A stretch of 64,000 nt of DNA from assembly GCA_030141605.1 (NCBI GenBank), contig JAQGDQ010000479.1, positions 20,493-84,492 on the forward strand, written 5' to 3'. The notes below the pieces were generated by a model. It was not told the DNA's origin. It searched no databases and saw nothing but the letters and a program-made list of their open reading frames with translations. The DNA is from Tubiluchus corallicola (taxonomy: Eukaryota > Priapulida > Priapulimorpha > Priapulimorphida > Tubiluchidae). The translations under genes and the position numbers were made by a program. Within the stretch, counting starts at the first letter, position 1, and every line of letters begins with the position of its first letter. Shown here piece after piece: positions 22,176 through 33,545 of the stretch.

Positions 22176-22199
22176 GCACTTACCTGCATTCGTTACAGC

Positions 22200-25100
22200 A
22201 TGACAGATCAACTCAAATCTTCACAAGCTCAAATTCTTCCTGCACCGGAGGGCGTTTCTGATACCGAAATACGTACCTATGTAACTGGGCCGATACCGAT
22301 GTCACGTCTAGAATTGATGGATCTTACACAAAGGGAATTGAAAGATCTCTCACGAGACAAGGGTCTACCAGTCTACGGTACAAAAGCTGAGCTGGTTCGC
22401 AGAATACTGGAATACAGAGAGCAAAATGCCCGTGCCAGCCCAAACGTGATACAGGAGGAACCGGAGACGTCAGCTGCAATGTCGAAGCCTGATTGTGATG
22501 AGGAGCCAGGAGAGAGTGAAGAGGATGAAGCATATCCACTGGTTCCACTGCTAGAAAAACCCAACATAGAGCTGCCCCTGGAGATTGATCAGGAGATTGA
22601 GATGTTCCTGCAGAAAATCAGAATACACAACCACAGATTTACTGAGATGCGGTATGACATGATTAGGTTTAGCAATTCTTTGTATAATTTGTTATGCTTT
22701 GAAAATATTGAAACTTTGATTGACAAAGCAAACAATTATCTTTCTGATTATACAGATACCGTACAGGAGTTAATTGAGACTTATGGAAAATTGATAGATT
22801 GTTATTATCGTTGTAATAATGACACCATGGCAGATGCAACCCATGAATTAATTAATTCTAGGGCAGTTTTGAAACAAGATTTGTTAGGCTTACCAAAATT
22901 GCTACTACAGAAATTTAAAAGCAAAGGTAATTTTGAACTTAATCAGCAGAATTTGATAATAGCTGCCCTAGAGCCTGTGTATCAACCAGCAAGTACTTCA
23001 AAAGCTTCTGGTGTGTTTGTTTCAAAATTCAAAAATGCAGGCAATGCTGCCTTTGCTGGACAGGCAGGTACTAAAGCATATGGCAGTAATGTTTATAATG
23101 CTCACGGTGATCAGAATTATCCCCCTTCATCAGTTTTCAATACAATGATGCAAACCATGGATATGATTGCATCACGTCTTGAACGTCTAGAATCACGTGA
23201 TCATCACATGGCAGACACTAAACCAAAACCTAAACACAGTGTTATGGATAATACATTGCATGAGTCTGTCATTGCTCAAACTTCTAAAGTAACACCTTCA
23301 CGTTTAGCAAGTATGTATGCTTCCCCAGTACAGGCATGCCATGCTTCACAGGCATCTAATGAAAGTGATTCTGATGCCTACTTTAGAAATTCGAGATTAC
23401 CCAAGTTTCAATTACCCACTTTTTCGGGTGATGGTGATGATTTTCAGGGTTTCTGGTCAATTTTTCATGATGAGATTCACACACGTGCTGATCTGAAAGA
23501 AATGAAAAAATTGAATTACCTAAAAATGTCTTTAAAGGGTGTTCCACTAGAAATTGTGAAATCCTACCCAGCCATACCCGAAAGTTATCAGCAGGCAGTC
23601 AATCATTTGGTAAAGCGGTTTCTAAAGAAAGATGATTTGATAGATAGAAACTTAGATTTGCTTGAAAATTTAGAAACAGTTGCACCAAATGCTACAAACC
23701 TTCGAAAGTTTCTTGACAAAATTGAGTCAATACTGAGAACTTTGGCCATGTTGGGGTATGAGGAAGAGCATTACATAGTCAGACAAATTACCAGGCGTCT
23801 TCCAGCTAACATAAACAATGAATTGCGTAGAATGTGCTCTGGTATGACCCATGGTTCAAGGTGGAAACTAGATGATTTGATCAGAACCATGGAGTGGTAT
23901 GTTGAAGACATTGAAGCAATTCAAAAGGATAAGAATTCAGTGCCCACACCTACTGAAAAACCCATAAGCAAACCTTCATACAAAAATGCTAAATTGGGTT
24001 TTGCAGGTCGAAGACCAAACTACCAGCATGAATCTGTACTAAGTAATACTGAACAACAGATTGCATTCCAAAGTGAAGGTATTGGGCATCCTGGGTTGTC
24101 AAGTCTACCACCTAACAAGGGCTCTAATAAGCCTAAAGTGAACAAAGGTAAACCCAAATCAAACAAACCTGTTGGGTCTTCATCGGGATTCAAGAAATTC
24201 CCATGTTTCTTGTGTGGTAAGACTGGCCATCCGAGCAGGTACTGTCACGAGTTGTCAATTTCTGAAAAGAAAGCCGTACTGAAAATGCAAAATAGATGTA
24301 TGATATGCATGTCAAAAACTCATACTGAAGATACCTGCACTAAACAATGTGTTGTTTGTTTGGGTCGTCATAACCTCACTTTGTGTGAAAAGGCTGCATT
24401 TAATAAACGGCTCAACCCACAATGCGTTGAAATTAGTGCAGTGCCCAAACAAAGCCATCTCACTAATGAGTCTATGCTGTTGAACTCAAAACCAAATTCA
24501 AAAACCACAATCATGCAGACAGTATTATGTTATGCATTCAACCCTCAAGCATTGATGAAAAGGGAACGAAAACTTCAAGATGGTGTAAGAATCAGAGGGT
24601 TTTTAGATACTGGTAGTCACACTAGCTACATAACAAAGTCACTAGCAGACCGACTTGATTTGCCATTAAGCAATAAATCCACTGTTATGTTATCTACATT
24701 TGCTAATCCTGAGCCAAAACGAATTGAGTGCTATGATAGTGTAATAACTTTAAACGGTGGTCCTACCTCTTGCCAATTGGAATTAGATGTAAGGGTTGTA
24801 CCATTTATTGCTCAATATTCTCGAAGGCCTAGTCTCCCTTCTGACATTTATTCAAAGTTAAAGTGCTGGGAAGGTCTCATGGCCGATGTCCTACCAGGTA
24901 CCCATTCTTCTGATGATGACCTGAAAGAGCAAATTGAACTCTTAATTGGAAATGATCATTACTTCAGAGTATTGGGTGCTGAGAAGAGAAAATTAGGACC
25001 TGACATTTTTATGTTTGCTAGTTGTCTTGGTTACATTATTGGTGGTACAGTTCAGAAAAAATCCATTGATGCTGAAAATAAAAATGTCACATGTAACACA

Positions 25101-25832
25101 GCATTATTGTCATTTCAGCCTGGTTTTGACACTTCAATGAACTTGATTATTGACAACTCTAGTTTAGATGTTACTAAACCTGAAGTGCACTTGTCATGCA
25201 TCGACATTGTTGCCAATTATGATGATAAGACAGAGCGTAGTTATCAGTTAGAGCGATTCTGGTCCCTGGATTCTTTAGGAATTCAGGATTCACCAACAGT
25301 TGATGATGATGAGATGGCTGTAAGAAAATTTGAAAACTCAGTAGAGTTTAGAGATGGCCGTTATATGGTCAGCTGGCCATTTAAACTTAATCACAAACCA
25401 CTTCCTGACAACTATGCTCTAGCCTTTGGTCGCTTAAAGAGTTGTGTTGCAAAATTAATTGACCAACCTGAGTTGTTAAAGCGTTATCATGGTAACATTA
25501 TGGAACAACTTGAATTAAACATAATTGAAGAGGTCACCCCCGAAGTTACTTGTGGAAAAATACAACATTACATTCCACATCATTGCGTCATTCGAGAGAC
25601 GTCAAAAACGACTCAAGTAAGGATTGTGTATGATGGATCTGCTAAGACACGGCGCAGTAATCCATCGTTAAATGAAATTTTGTACCGTGGGCCCATTATC
25701 CTACCGCAATTATTAGGTATACTGTTACGCTTTAGATTGTTTCATACAGTACTGATTGCGGACATAGAAAAGGCTTTTTTAAATGTGGGCTTGCACGAAG
25801 GCGATAGGGCTGTACCCGTTTTTTGTGGCTGA
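22200..25832 (+). CDS. BEL gag-protease-RT (first frame of polyprotein)
   Basis: 1,210 residues from the ATG at 22200; the frame is open from 22149, but the later Met follows the leader. Domains in order: a SAP-like helix-turn-helix segment (LTQRELKDLSRDKGLPVYG, about residues 41-73 from this Met); a Gln-rich linker; a DUF1759-like gag core starting LPKFQLPTFSGDGDDFQGFW (about 23394); CCHC knuckles CFLCGKTGHPSRYC (about 24204) and CMICMSKTHTEDTC, then a Cys/His-rich CVVCLGRHNLTLC; an aspartic protease with LDTGSHTSYI (24602); and the N-terminal half of reverse transcriptase with VLIADIEKAFLNVGLHEGDR. The frame ends at a TGA at 25830-25832, inside a conserved RT segment, just after a run of six T. 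This is a retrotransposon protein acting in particle assembly, processing and reverse transcription. Confidence 0.9.
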   Translation: MTDQLKSSQAQILPAPEGVSDTEIRTYVTGPIPMSRLELMDLTQRELKDLSRDKGLPVYGTKAELVRRILEYREQNARASPNVIQEEPETSAAMSKPDCDEEPGESEEDEAYPLVPLLEKPNIELPLEIDQEIEMFLQKIRIHNHRFTEMRYDMIRFSNSLYNLLCFENIETLIDKANNYLSDYTDTVQELIETYGKLIDCYYRCNNDTMADATHELINSRAVLKQDLLGLPKLLLQKFKSKGNFELNQQNLIIAALEPVYQPASTSKASGVFVSKFKNAGNAAFAGQAGTKAYGSNVYNAHGDQNYPPSSVFNTMMQTMDMIASRLERLESRDHHMADTKPKPKHSVMDNTLHESVIAQTSKVTPSRLASMYASPVQACHASQASNESDSDAYFRNSRLPKFQLPTFSGDGDDFQGFWSIFHDEIHTRADLKEMKKLNYLKMSLKGVPLEIVKSYPAIPESYQQAVNHLVKRFLKKDDLIDRNLDLLENLETVAPNATNLRKFLDKIESILRTLAMLGYEEEHYIVRQITRRLPANINNELRRMCSGMTHGSRWKLDDLIRTMEWYVEDIEAIQKDKNSVPTPTEKPISKPSYKNAKLGFAGRRPNYQHESVLSNTEQQIAFQSEGIGHPGLSSLPPNKGSNKPKVNKGKPKSNKPVGSSSGFKKFPCFLCGKTGHPSRYCHELSISEKKAVLKMQNRCMICMSKTHTEDTCTKQCVVCLGRHNLTLCEKAAFNKRLNPQCVEISAVPKQSHLTNESMLLNSKPNSKTTIMQTVLCYAFNPQALMKRERKLQDGVRIRGFLDTGSHTSYITKSLADRLDLPLSNKSTVMLSTFANPEPKRIECYDSVITLNGGPTSCQLELDVRVVPFIAQYSRRPSLPSDIYSKLKCWEGLMADVLPGTHSSDDDLKEQIELLIGNDHYFRVLGAEKRKLGPDIFMFASCLGYIIGGTVQKKSIDAENKNVTCNTALLSFQPGFDTSMNLIIDNSSLDVTKPEVHLSCIDIVANYDDKTERSYQLERFWSLDSLGIQDSPTVDDDEMAVRKFENSVEFRDGRYMVSWPFKLNHKPLPDNYALAFGRLKSCVAKLIDQPELLKRYHGNIMEQLELNIIEEVTPEVTCGKIQHYIPHHCVIRETSKTTQVRIVYDGSAKTRRSNPSLNEILYRGPIILPQLLGILLRFRLFHTVLIADIEKAFLNVGLHEGDRAVPVFCG

Positions 25833-28714
25833 GGGACCCAACTAAATTTGATTTTTCACCAAAGAATTTAGTCATATATCGCTTCAAGCGAGTAGCTTTT
25901 GGCATAATTTGCTCACCTTTCCTGCTTGCTGCCACCATCACACATCACCTGAAGTTGCATGATACAGAGCTTTCAAGTCAGATTTTACGAGATCTGTATG
26001 TGGACAACTTGCTGACTGGTGTTGATGGTGAAGAACAAGCAGTGAGTTTTTACAGTGCTGCTAAACAACTCTTCAAAGAAGCGGGTTTCAATTTGAGACA
26101 GTGGTTCTCTAATTCAAGTCAGTTCCTTGACATGTTACCTGATAGCGATCGAGTCACAGATCCCCACATGAAGGTTTTGGGACTGTTTTATGACCGATTG
26201 GAAGACACCCTTTCCTTAGTCAAAATTGATGTTACTGCCTTTCGTGAAGCTGACACCAAACGAAAGATCCTTCATTGCGTTTCTTCAGTCTTTGATCCAA
26301 CTGGTATCAGTGCTCCATTGCTTCTTCCTGGAAAACTACTATTATCATCATTATGGCAACAAAAGCTGGGTTGGGACACTCAATTGAATGAAGACAACTT
26401 AAATTTGTGGCAACAGGCTGTAAACTTAATACAGTTTACTCAGACATTGACTGTCCCTAGATATATAGCTGCTGTCAATGCTCTATACACAATTGTGTGC
26501 TTTGCTGATGCTTCGCAAAAGGCTTACTGTTGTGTGCTGTACTTAAGAGTGCATGACATGTCACTTAACTCCTGTCAGTCAAACATTTTGTTTGCCAAAA
26601 CACGAATTGTGCCACCCAATAAATTTACCATACCAAGGGCCGAACTTATGGCTGCCTTGATAGGATCTCGTGCGATTGTGTATGCCAAGCAACACCTTCA
26701 TGTTGACATAGAACAAGCATTTCTGTTCATTGACTCATTATGTGTGTTGCACTGGCTGCATTCTCAAAAAAGGCTTTCTGTCTTTGTCAGAAATCGGATT
26801 CAAGAGATAAAAGAAGTGCCCAATCTGGAAGTCAGGCACATTTCATCCGATTTAAATCCTGCAGATAAAGGGACGAGGATAACGGAAAGGCCTATTTCAG
26901 AATCATGGTTACACGGTCCTACCTTTCTTACGCAAGAGATCGTAACTTGGCCTGTCTCTTCTTCTGCTCCCAGTCTTACACAAGAGCAAGAAATTGAAGT
27001 AGAGTCTGAAATGCCCAATACCAAGGAAGTCTTCTTTGAAACATCTTGTGTAGCTAATGCCATAGCCTGCAAACAAAAAATTGGCAATGTGATTAACATC
27101 AATGATTACTCATCGTTAGACAGACTTCTAATAGTCACTGCCTTTGTACTCAGAATTATGCAAGTAATTGTACATTACAAAGAGGGCCTAAGATTGAGCG
27201 AAAATCTCGTTACCATACAGGAGACAACACAGGCTTTGAAACTGTGGATCAGATGGATACAGTTTACTTACCTTGATTTTGTTCAGCAAAAATTGCAAAG
27301 GGCCTCTTCTAATGTCACCTTCTTTGTGAATGATGCTGGTCTAATTGCTTGCAAAACAAGATTTCAGAATAAGCACAGTTTATTAACATCACAACCACTA
27401 TTACTACCAAATTGTAAACTTGTAGAACTAATTGTGCAACATATACACAAAGTATATTGCCATGTTGGCGTATCACAGGTTTTGGCAATTTTCCGCATTA
27501 ACTATTGGGTGCCTAATGGGCGCAATATCATAAGAGCTATCTTAAGAAAATGTTTAACATGTAGAAGATATGAAGGTGGTCCTTATTGCTCACCTCCATT
27601 TAAACAGTTACCTGATGAGCGTCTGGTACCCTCTTGTCCCTACTCTTATGTGGGAGTAGATTATATGGGGCCTATTTTGTATAAGAGTGGTACTTCTAAA
27701 ACCAAGAACTTGACAAAAAAGTCTTGGATAGTGTTGTTCGACTGCTTGACAACTAGGGCAGTTCATTTAGCTCTAGTTACAGACATGACAGCAGAATCTC
27801 TAATACTAGTCTTGAGAAGGTTCATAGCTCGCTATGGCTGTCCTAAAAAAATGTATTCAGATAATGCACCCACCTTCAAGCTAGTTCGAAATACCATGGA
27901 TGCTCATTTCAATTCTGTATTGCATAGTAGGTTGTGTCAAGAATTTGCTACTAAATCTGGTTTTTCATGGTCTTTCATTATCCCCAAAGCATCACATCAA
28001 GGGGGTCATTATGAAAGACTTGTTGGTCTGGTAAAACGCACTCTCAGAAAAACAACATTGTGCAAACCTCTTCCTTATGAAATACTGGTGACTGTACTAG
28101 AAGAGATCCAGTACATTATCAACTCCAGACCACTCTGTTATGTTGACTCATCCACGTTAGAAGCATTGTCGCCAAATTCCTTTCTCATGCCTACTGGACA
28201 TCGTCCACCTGGCATCCAAGACCTTGAAAGTAATGTGTGCAATGACCCAGATTTCCAACCAACGATAAAAGCATTAATTGAGAATTGGAAAAATGGTCAG
28301 AAACAAGTTAAACAATTTTGGAAACGGTGGCAAACTGAATACCTTGGAGACTTGCGTGCAAGAACCCAGTCAGAGCTGGTAACTAAAAAGGGTGCACTCA
28401 AACAAATTCCAAAAATTAATGATGTTGTTCTAATTAAGGAAGAAAATCACCCAAGAGGGAGATGGAAATTAGGCCGAATTTCTCGGTTGTTAGGCAGTAG
28501 TGATGGGGAAGTACGAGGTGCTGAAGTGGTACTGGCTAATGGAAACTCATTGCAAAGACCCGTACATCATTTGTATCCTATCACTCAGGCAGCATCTGAC
28601 CAACCTCTTACTTGCAAGTCTCCAATGCTCGTCAAACGTATGTTAACTAAACGAGAATCAGCTGTCAAAGCAAGAAAAATTATCAAAGGTCTGATCGATA
28701 ATGATAAGCTTTAA
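25823..28714 (+). CDS. BEL RT-RNase H-integrase (second frame of polyprotein)
   Basis: 963 codons in the -1 frame relative to the first part, overlapping it by ten bases and lacking its own ATG at the junction. It is therefore the broken remainder of one polyprotein. Visible: RT palm motif YVDN (25996-26007; many BEL elements have YVDD or YVDN); RNase H acidic residues in CFADASQ, PRAELMAA and FIDSLCVL; integrase zinc-binding HIHKVYCHVG...CLTC (about 27440-27560); integrase catalytic Asp, Asp and Glu in VGVDYMGP, YSDNAPTF and GHYERLVG; and a C-terminal integrase/DUF5641-like segment with HPRGRWKLGRI and RPVHHLYPI. All catalytic residues are present. Stop at 28712-28714. Confidence 0.9.
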   Translation: MWLRDPTKFDFSPKNLVIYRFKRVAFGIICSPFLLAATITHHLKLHDTELSSQILRDLYVDNLLTGVDGEEQAVSFYSAAKQLFKEAGFNLRQWFSNSSQFLDMLPDSDRVTDPHMKVLGLFYDRLEDTLSLVKIDVTAFREADTKRKILHCVSSVFDPTGISAPLLLPGKLLLSSLWQQKLGWDTQLNEDNLNLWQQAVNLIQFTQTLTVPRYIAAVNALYTIVCFADASQKAYCCVLYLRVHDMSLNSCQSNILFAKTRIVPPNKFTIPRAELMAALIGSRAIVYAKQHLHVDIEQAFLFIDSLCVLHWLHSQKRLSVFVRNRIQEIKEVPNLEVRHISSDLNPADKGTRITERPISESWLHGPTFLTQEIVTWPVSSSAPSLTQEQEIEVESEMPNTKEVFFETSCVANAIACKQKIGNVININDYSSLDRLLIVTAFVLRIMQVIVHYKEGLRLSENLVTIQETTQALKLWIRWIQFTYLDFVQQKLQRASSNVTFFVNDAGLIACKTRFQNKHSLLTSQPLLLPNCKLVELIVQHIHKVYCHVGVSQVLAIFRINYWVPNGRNIIRAILRKCLTCRRYEGGPYCSPPFKQLPDERLVPSCPYSYVGVDYMGPILYKSGTSKTKNLTKKSWIVLFDCLTTRAVHLALVTDMTAESLILVLRRFIARYGCPKKMYSDNAPTFKLVRNTMDAHFNSVLHSRLCQEFATKSGFSWSFIIPKASHQGGHYERLVGLVKRTLRKTTLCKPLPYEILVTVLEEIQYIINSRPLCYVDSSTLEALSPNSFLMPTGHRPPGIQDLESNVCNDPDFQPTIKALIENWKNGQKQVKQFWKRWQTEYLGDLRARTQSELVTKKGALKQIPKINDVVLIKEENHPRGRWKLGRISRLLGSSDGEVRGAEVVLANGNSLQRPVHHLYPITQAASDQPLTCKSPMLVKRMLTKRESAVKARKIIKGLIDNDKL

Positions 28715-28902
28715 GTAATTATCTTACCTCACGCTGTATAATTACATTCACATCTTTCTCGTTGTACATCAGCGTCCAGAACAATGCAACCCATAAAGTT
28801 TTTATGAGTTGCGTATTGGTATTATTGTTATATCTATGACTTGCGCATTAGTATTACTGTTAAATTTTTAATGATTTTGAAGGGATAATTAAACTACATG
28901 GC
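28715..28902 (+). other. BEL 3' noncoding region with polypurine-like tract
   Basis: Between the stop codon and the inferred LTR start. A purine-rich GAAGGGATAATTAAA lies about 10 bases before the LTR and may serve as the plus-strand primer tract, though it is not a clean one. Confidence 0.5.
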
Positions 28903-29676
28903 TGTTAGGAAATGGCACTTGCAGTAGCCCATAGCACTGTTAGTCCCTTCCTCAGTTTTTATCAATTTTGTTACATTGTTTAGTTTTGTTTTGAAATTGA
29001 TTACATGATTACTAGATGCTGATTACATTGATTATTAGACGACTTTAAATGTATTGTCGGTTTTGTAGTGCCAATTAACAAAGTCTGATTTTGATAATGT
29101 ATAATAGTAATTTTTTCTCTGATGCTGTATTGTATGTATTGATGTGGCTTTGTGATTCATGACATGACATTTTGTGTTTGCTCTGTAGCTAATGACTTTT
29201 TCCATTTTCCTTTTTTTTCTCTGTTGGCGCAGTGTCGCTTATTGTACGCGATTGTATTATTATGTAATCTATTTAATTGTCAGTTTTCTACAAATGTTTT
29301 TTAGCTGCAGCCTCAATATGCCTCCCCATCTCCTAATTTCCATGACTATTGAAAATTAGATAAAGTTTGGAAGAGAAGCAACTAGTGAACTTAATGTATT
29401 CTGCTATATAAGAAGCCAAGTAAATTTGATGTTGGTTTAACATGTAGAGTATAGGTGACCTTTGCATGAATTAATGTACCTTCCAATAGGAACTTGTATG
29501 TCTGGTCATGTGATTAGAGCTTTATTCTCCCAGGCATGCAAGTTCCAGTTGGTCTTGAGACAGCATTTGGAGAGGTTGAAAATTTTCTACTGTAGTGGTA
29601 TCATAATGTGTCATAAAAGTTTATAATCTGTGAACATTGTACATTTTGCAATAAAATTGTTACAAGTTTTTTAACA
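28903..29676 (+). repeat. 3' LTR of BEL element
   Basis: 774 bp if it begins at TGTTAGGAAATGG; the inverted termini TGTTA / TAACA support this choice. TATA box at 29404, AATAAA near 29650. Positions 29274-29676 match the visible 5' LTR. Confidence 0.8.
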
Positions 29677-29828
29677 GCATAGCATGCATACTAAATGTCT
29701 TAAAAACTTTAAAAAATTATCAGTAGTTGCAAAATGAAGTACATTTTATGCTTCCATTATACTGAACAAAAGTACAAAGCCAAAACATTTTTTCTTATTA
29801 ACAAATAATTTGGGACTGAAAGGGTTAA
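29677..29828 (-). mobile_element. half of a TTAA-type MITE flanking the BEL element
   Basis: Matches the left third to half of the element at 18794-19257 in reverse, ending GGGACTGAAAGGG-TTAA. The BEL element appears inserted in or next to it. The missing half is not found on the other side of the BEL element. Confidence 0.75.
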
Positions 29829-29897
29829 TACAATGTTTAGCTGGGCTCATCAGTCTTTCAGATGATTAGCTCTTAAAACCTTTAAATATCCTCACCT

Positions 29898-30060
29898 GTT
29901 GTGGAGATCGCTGGCATCTATTAGAATTAAATGTGCAATTTTATAAATATAGCTTTGTTTGTTTGCTATACCCTCTCGGCTGTTCACACGCAACACATCA
30001 CGAGCCACACAGTCACAGCAGTAGTAAACAACAGCTATAAACTATCAAAAACTCAAAACT
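29898..30060 (+). repeat. fragment of solo-LTR family 1 and adjoining repeat
   Basis: TGTTGTGGAGATCGCTGGCA matches the start of the solo LTR at 51121. After about 45 bp it passes into a block (CCCTCTCGrCT, CACGAGCCACAC) also found at 54500-54575. Confidence 0.6.
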
Positions 30061-30790
30061 TTTTACTCTAGCTTAAAATTGTAACAGCGTCGAGAACAGT
30101 TACATGTTTAAGAATTACATGGAAGCTTCAAAGCAAAAAGGTCACCAAATCATAGATGACCAGCTTTGCATATGATAAAATCATATAGTAGCTTGCTAAC
30201 ATCGCCAAAAAAAATTGTCATTTTTCACCAATGCTATATGAACTGATGAAGATGACAATATGAAATTATCAGACAACATCTGAAGATGACAATGTTACGA
30301 AATATTTGTATCTTTTTTTTCTAACTTATAAACTCGGTAACCCAAAGCTGCCTGTCAGAATTAAACGCTTGTGTCCATCATGTTGCACCTACCAAAATTA
30401 TTTTCTTCACAGTAAGTAATAAAATAAAATGAAGCTGAAACTGAAACGTTTAACATTTCACCACCGTTACGAACGTTTGTGTAATGACAGTATAGCATAC
30501 GCGTGCTAGGCCTATAGGCTTTTACAGTGGACATGGCTTTGGACCGGTCCATTTCAAACAAACAAAAACTTGGCGTCGTTGCCCAGGCCAACCTGTTCAC
30601 GGAGAAATGTTGCACGGAGTATTCTGTATAGTTTCTTATGCTCGGTTTACTCGTATAGGTAAGCCTGGTACAAGTCATTCAGTACCTGAAGTTTTAAGCA
30701 ACAACCAGGTGTAATACTTAGCTAATAGGCTGTATTATGTGTTTTGTACTTTACATGGGATTCATTATTATTCGTTCTGCCTTTCTTTTT
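30061..30790. other. intergenic sequence
   Basis: No feature supported. Confidence 0.35.
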
Positions 30791-30804
30791 TCTTCTAATG
30801 TGCC

Positions 30805-31360
<556 letters not shown>

Positions 31361-31384
31361 CTCACTCTTTCTAAAATATATAGA

Positions 31385-31930
31385 AATGTAATAATAATGA
31401 TAATGATAATGACAATAATAATAATAATTATAACAGCAGTAGCAACAAAAACAACAACAACAACAAGAGCAACAGCAACAACAACGACGACGATGACAAC
31501 AAGAGCAACAGCAACAAAAACAGCAACAACAACAACGACGATGGCACATGACAACAAGAGCAACAGCAAGAACAACAACAACAACAACAACAGCACTAGG
31601 AACAACAACAACAAAAGCAGCTGTACAACAGCAAAAACGACAAGAACAAGAACGACGACGACGACAACAATGATTATAATAACAGCAACAGCAACAACAA
31701 CAACAACAACAACAACAGTACTAGAAACAATAACAACAAAAGCAGCTGTACAACAGCAAAAACGAGACAAGAACAAAAACGACGACGTTGACAACAAGAG
31801 CAACAGCAACAAAAACAGCAACAACAACAACAGCACTAGAAACAATAACAACAAAAGCAGCTGTACAACAGCAAAAACGACAAGAACAAGAACAAGAACA
31901 ACGACGACGACAACAACAATAATATTAACA
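31385..31930. repeat. compound (AAC/ACG/AGC)n trinucleotide repeat
   Basis: Degenerate trinucleotide array with an internal block of about 130 bp (ACAACAAAAGCAGCTGTACA, then ACAGCAAAAACGA) repeated three times, near 31605, 31735 and 31850. Confidence 0.93.
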
Positions 31931-32830
31931 ACAATTGTCCATTTGTTACAAGATTGGTATGAAACATATTACCCCTTTGTCTCATATTAATTAGTGTTTT
32001 TCAGTGACAGATTTCAAAATATGGCGTCCTCATCATTGCAATCAAGACGTCATGTGTGTTTGACATGCTTTTAAAACCAAACTTTGTTGTGTACCACCCC
32101 GTGGATTCGATTTCTTTGTCATTGCAGTAACACCTTGGCTTTAAAGAACTGTTGCTTTTTGTCTAATGTTAATTAGCAAAAAAAGGGTCAGTTAAAGTTG
32201 TCAGATCAGATCACTCTCATCAAAATATTATTTCCAAATTGTTTTAAATACCTAATAATGTTAAAATTAAATTCTTTTACAAATTTTAAAAATTTTCAAA
32301 TGTTTATATTTATCATTTTAATATTTTTAATTTTTATTTTTTTAATCTATGGCACCATCGGATTTACGGTGCACAAAAACAATAATTTGGCCTAGAGGGT
32401 AGAAGGATACCGGAAAATAGAAAATGCAGAAATTTACAGTTTAATCTCCTACTAGCAATTTTATCATACAATTATTGATTCAAATATCTCAACATAAAGC
32501 ACAATGTATCTAACAGGATCTTTCGGTTGACATTTGCTTGGGTCTGCTCATTTTTTGGCGGTCCTTTGACTGGTGGTATTTTGTCAATCACTGACTGACT
32601 CGGTAACTAACTGAGCTCAATCATCCTACATTAGCAGGTGCCTTTTGAATTAGCCTACATCTGATAGCCCTCAAAATAATCTTTAAAAATAAACTTTAAG
32701 TTAAATTCATTTAAAGAATCACGTTTTCTAGTCCAAACAATTCCACGTTCAGCGGGCTGTATCACTGACATGTTTAGTGTTTCATTCCACAAAAAGCAAG
32801 CCACTCGTTATGAAACATTTTCCCGGAAGA
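31931..32830. other. intergenic sequence upstream of the fibrinogen-domain gene
   Basis: No feature supported. Confidence 0.35.
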
Positions 32831-32835
32831 CTTTG

Positions 32836-32844
32836 CTATATAAG
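32836..32844 (+). promoter_or_regulatory. possible TATA box of the fibrinogen-domain gene
   Basis: CTATATAAG in a region lacking repeats, about 930 bp before the start codon. A splice acceptor lies just before that start codon, so a first noncoding exon starting near 32870 would fit. Inference only. Confidence 0.35.
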
Positions 32845-33092
32845 CTACACCTTGATACTCTTATTCTGAGAAAAAGAGTTGTTTACTTGGATCTGTCTCA
32901 CCCTACCTCGAGTCTTGGAGAAATCTCCTTTAGACAGAGCGAGTAAAAGAGTAATGGATACTAATGTTTATGTTTATCAATCCCAGAGTGGGATTTTCTG
33001 TATCGAGTATAGTAACAGATGTGATTAGTAGTTTTTGTTACTCGTATTAGTTACAGGAGCTTATATATTACCATCGTGAGAAGCGGATCTAA

Positions 33093-33155
33093 ATGTGTTG
33101 CCAGCTTAAAGGACTGGTGTTGCCAGCTTAAGGAACTGGTGTTGCCAGCTTAAGG
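33093..33155. repeat. 21-22-bp repeat, 3 copies
   Basis: ACTGGTGTTGCCAGCTTAA-type unit repeated three times. Confidence 0.8.
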
Positions 33156-33414
33156 GACTGATAAAGTCCAAATAAAGCATCTTGTTTTCCAGACTGGAAG
33201 ACCTATTTCTGCTGAAGTGTGTCACTTTATAGTTGAAGTAAGTTTTAAGCTGAAGTAAGTATTTCATAAAGTCATTGGTTATCATTAACATTGTAGTTAA
33301 TATTGGCATTTTTTCATATTTTTCTTTTAACAGATGCAATTTAAGCGATTATTTATTGTCAAGTAAACTGTCACTGTATTCATTTAAAGCAACTATAATT
33401 GTGGTAACGAATGT

Positions 33415-33545
33415 GATGATAGTGATGATGAAAATGACGATATGAATGATACTGGTTGTGACTGACGATGGTGACGACGATGATGATGATGATGATGGTA
33501 TTGATGATGAGGATCATGCTGATGATGAGGGTGGTGGTGATAATG
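33415..33545. repeat. degenerate (GAT)n repeat
   Basis: Imperfect GATGAT trinucleotides, partly interrupted. Confidence 0.7.

Larger units (their letters stand above)
21501..29676 (+). mobile_element. BEL/Pao LTR retrotransposon, nearly complete
   Basis: Order: partial 5' LTR, tRNA-Phe primer-binding site, leader with tandem repeats, gag-protease-RT frame, shifted RT-RNase H-integrase frame, 3' LTR. The 3' LTR is read as 28903-29676 (774 bp, TGTTA...TAACA). The last 403 bp of both LTRs look identical by eye, which implies recent insertion. The BEL/Pao identity rests on the gag/DUF1759-like region, zinc knuckles, DTGS protease, ADIEKAF reverse transcriptase, HHCC zinc-binding and DDE integrase, in that order. 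One frame break at a T run near 25819-25824 splits the polyprotein, so this copy is probably not functional as assembled. The right flank lies inside a TTAA-type MITE. Confidence 0.93.

Noticed and set aside
25812-25835. Canonical programmed -1 frameshift in the BEL element
   Set aside because: The site has six T, but the zero-frame codons do not form an X XXY YYZ slippery heptamer; an indel is the simpler reading.
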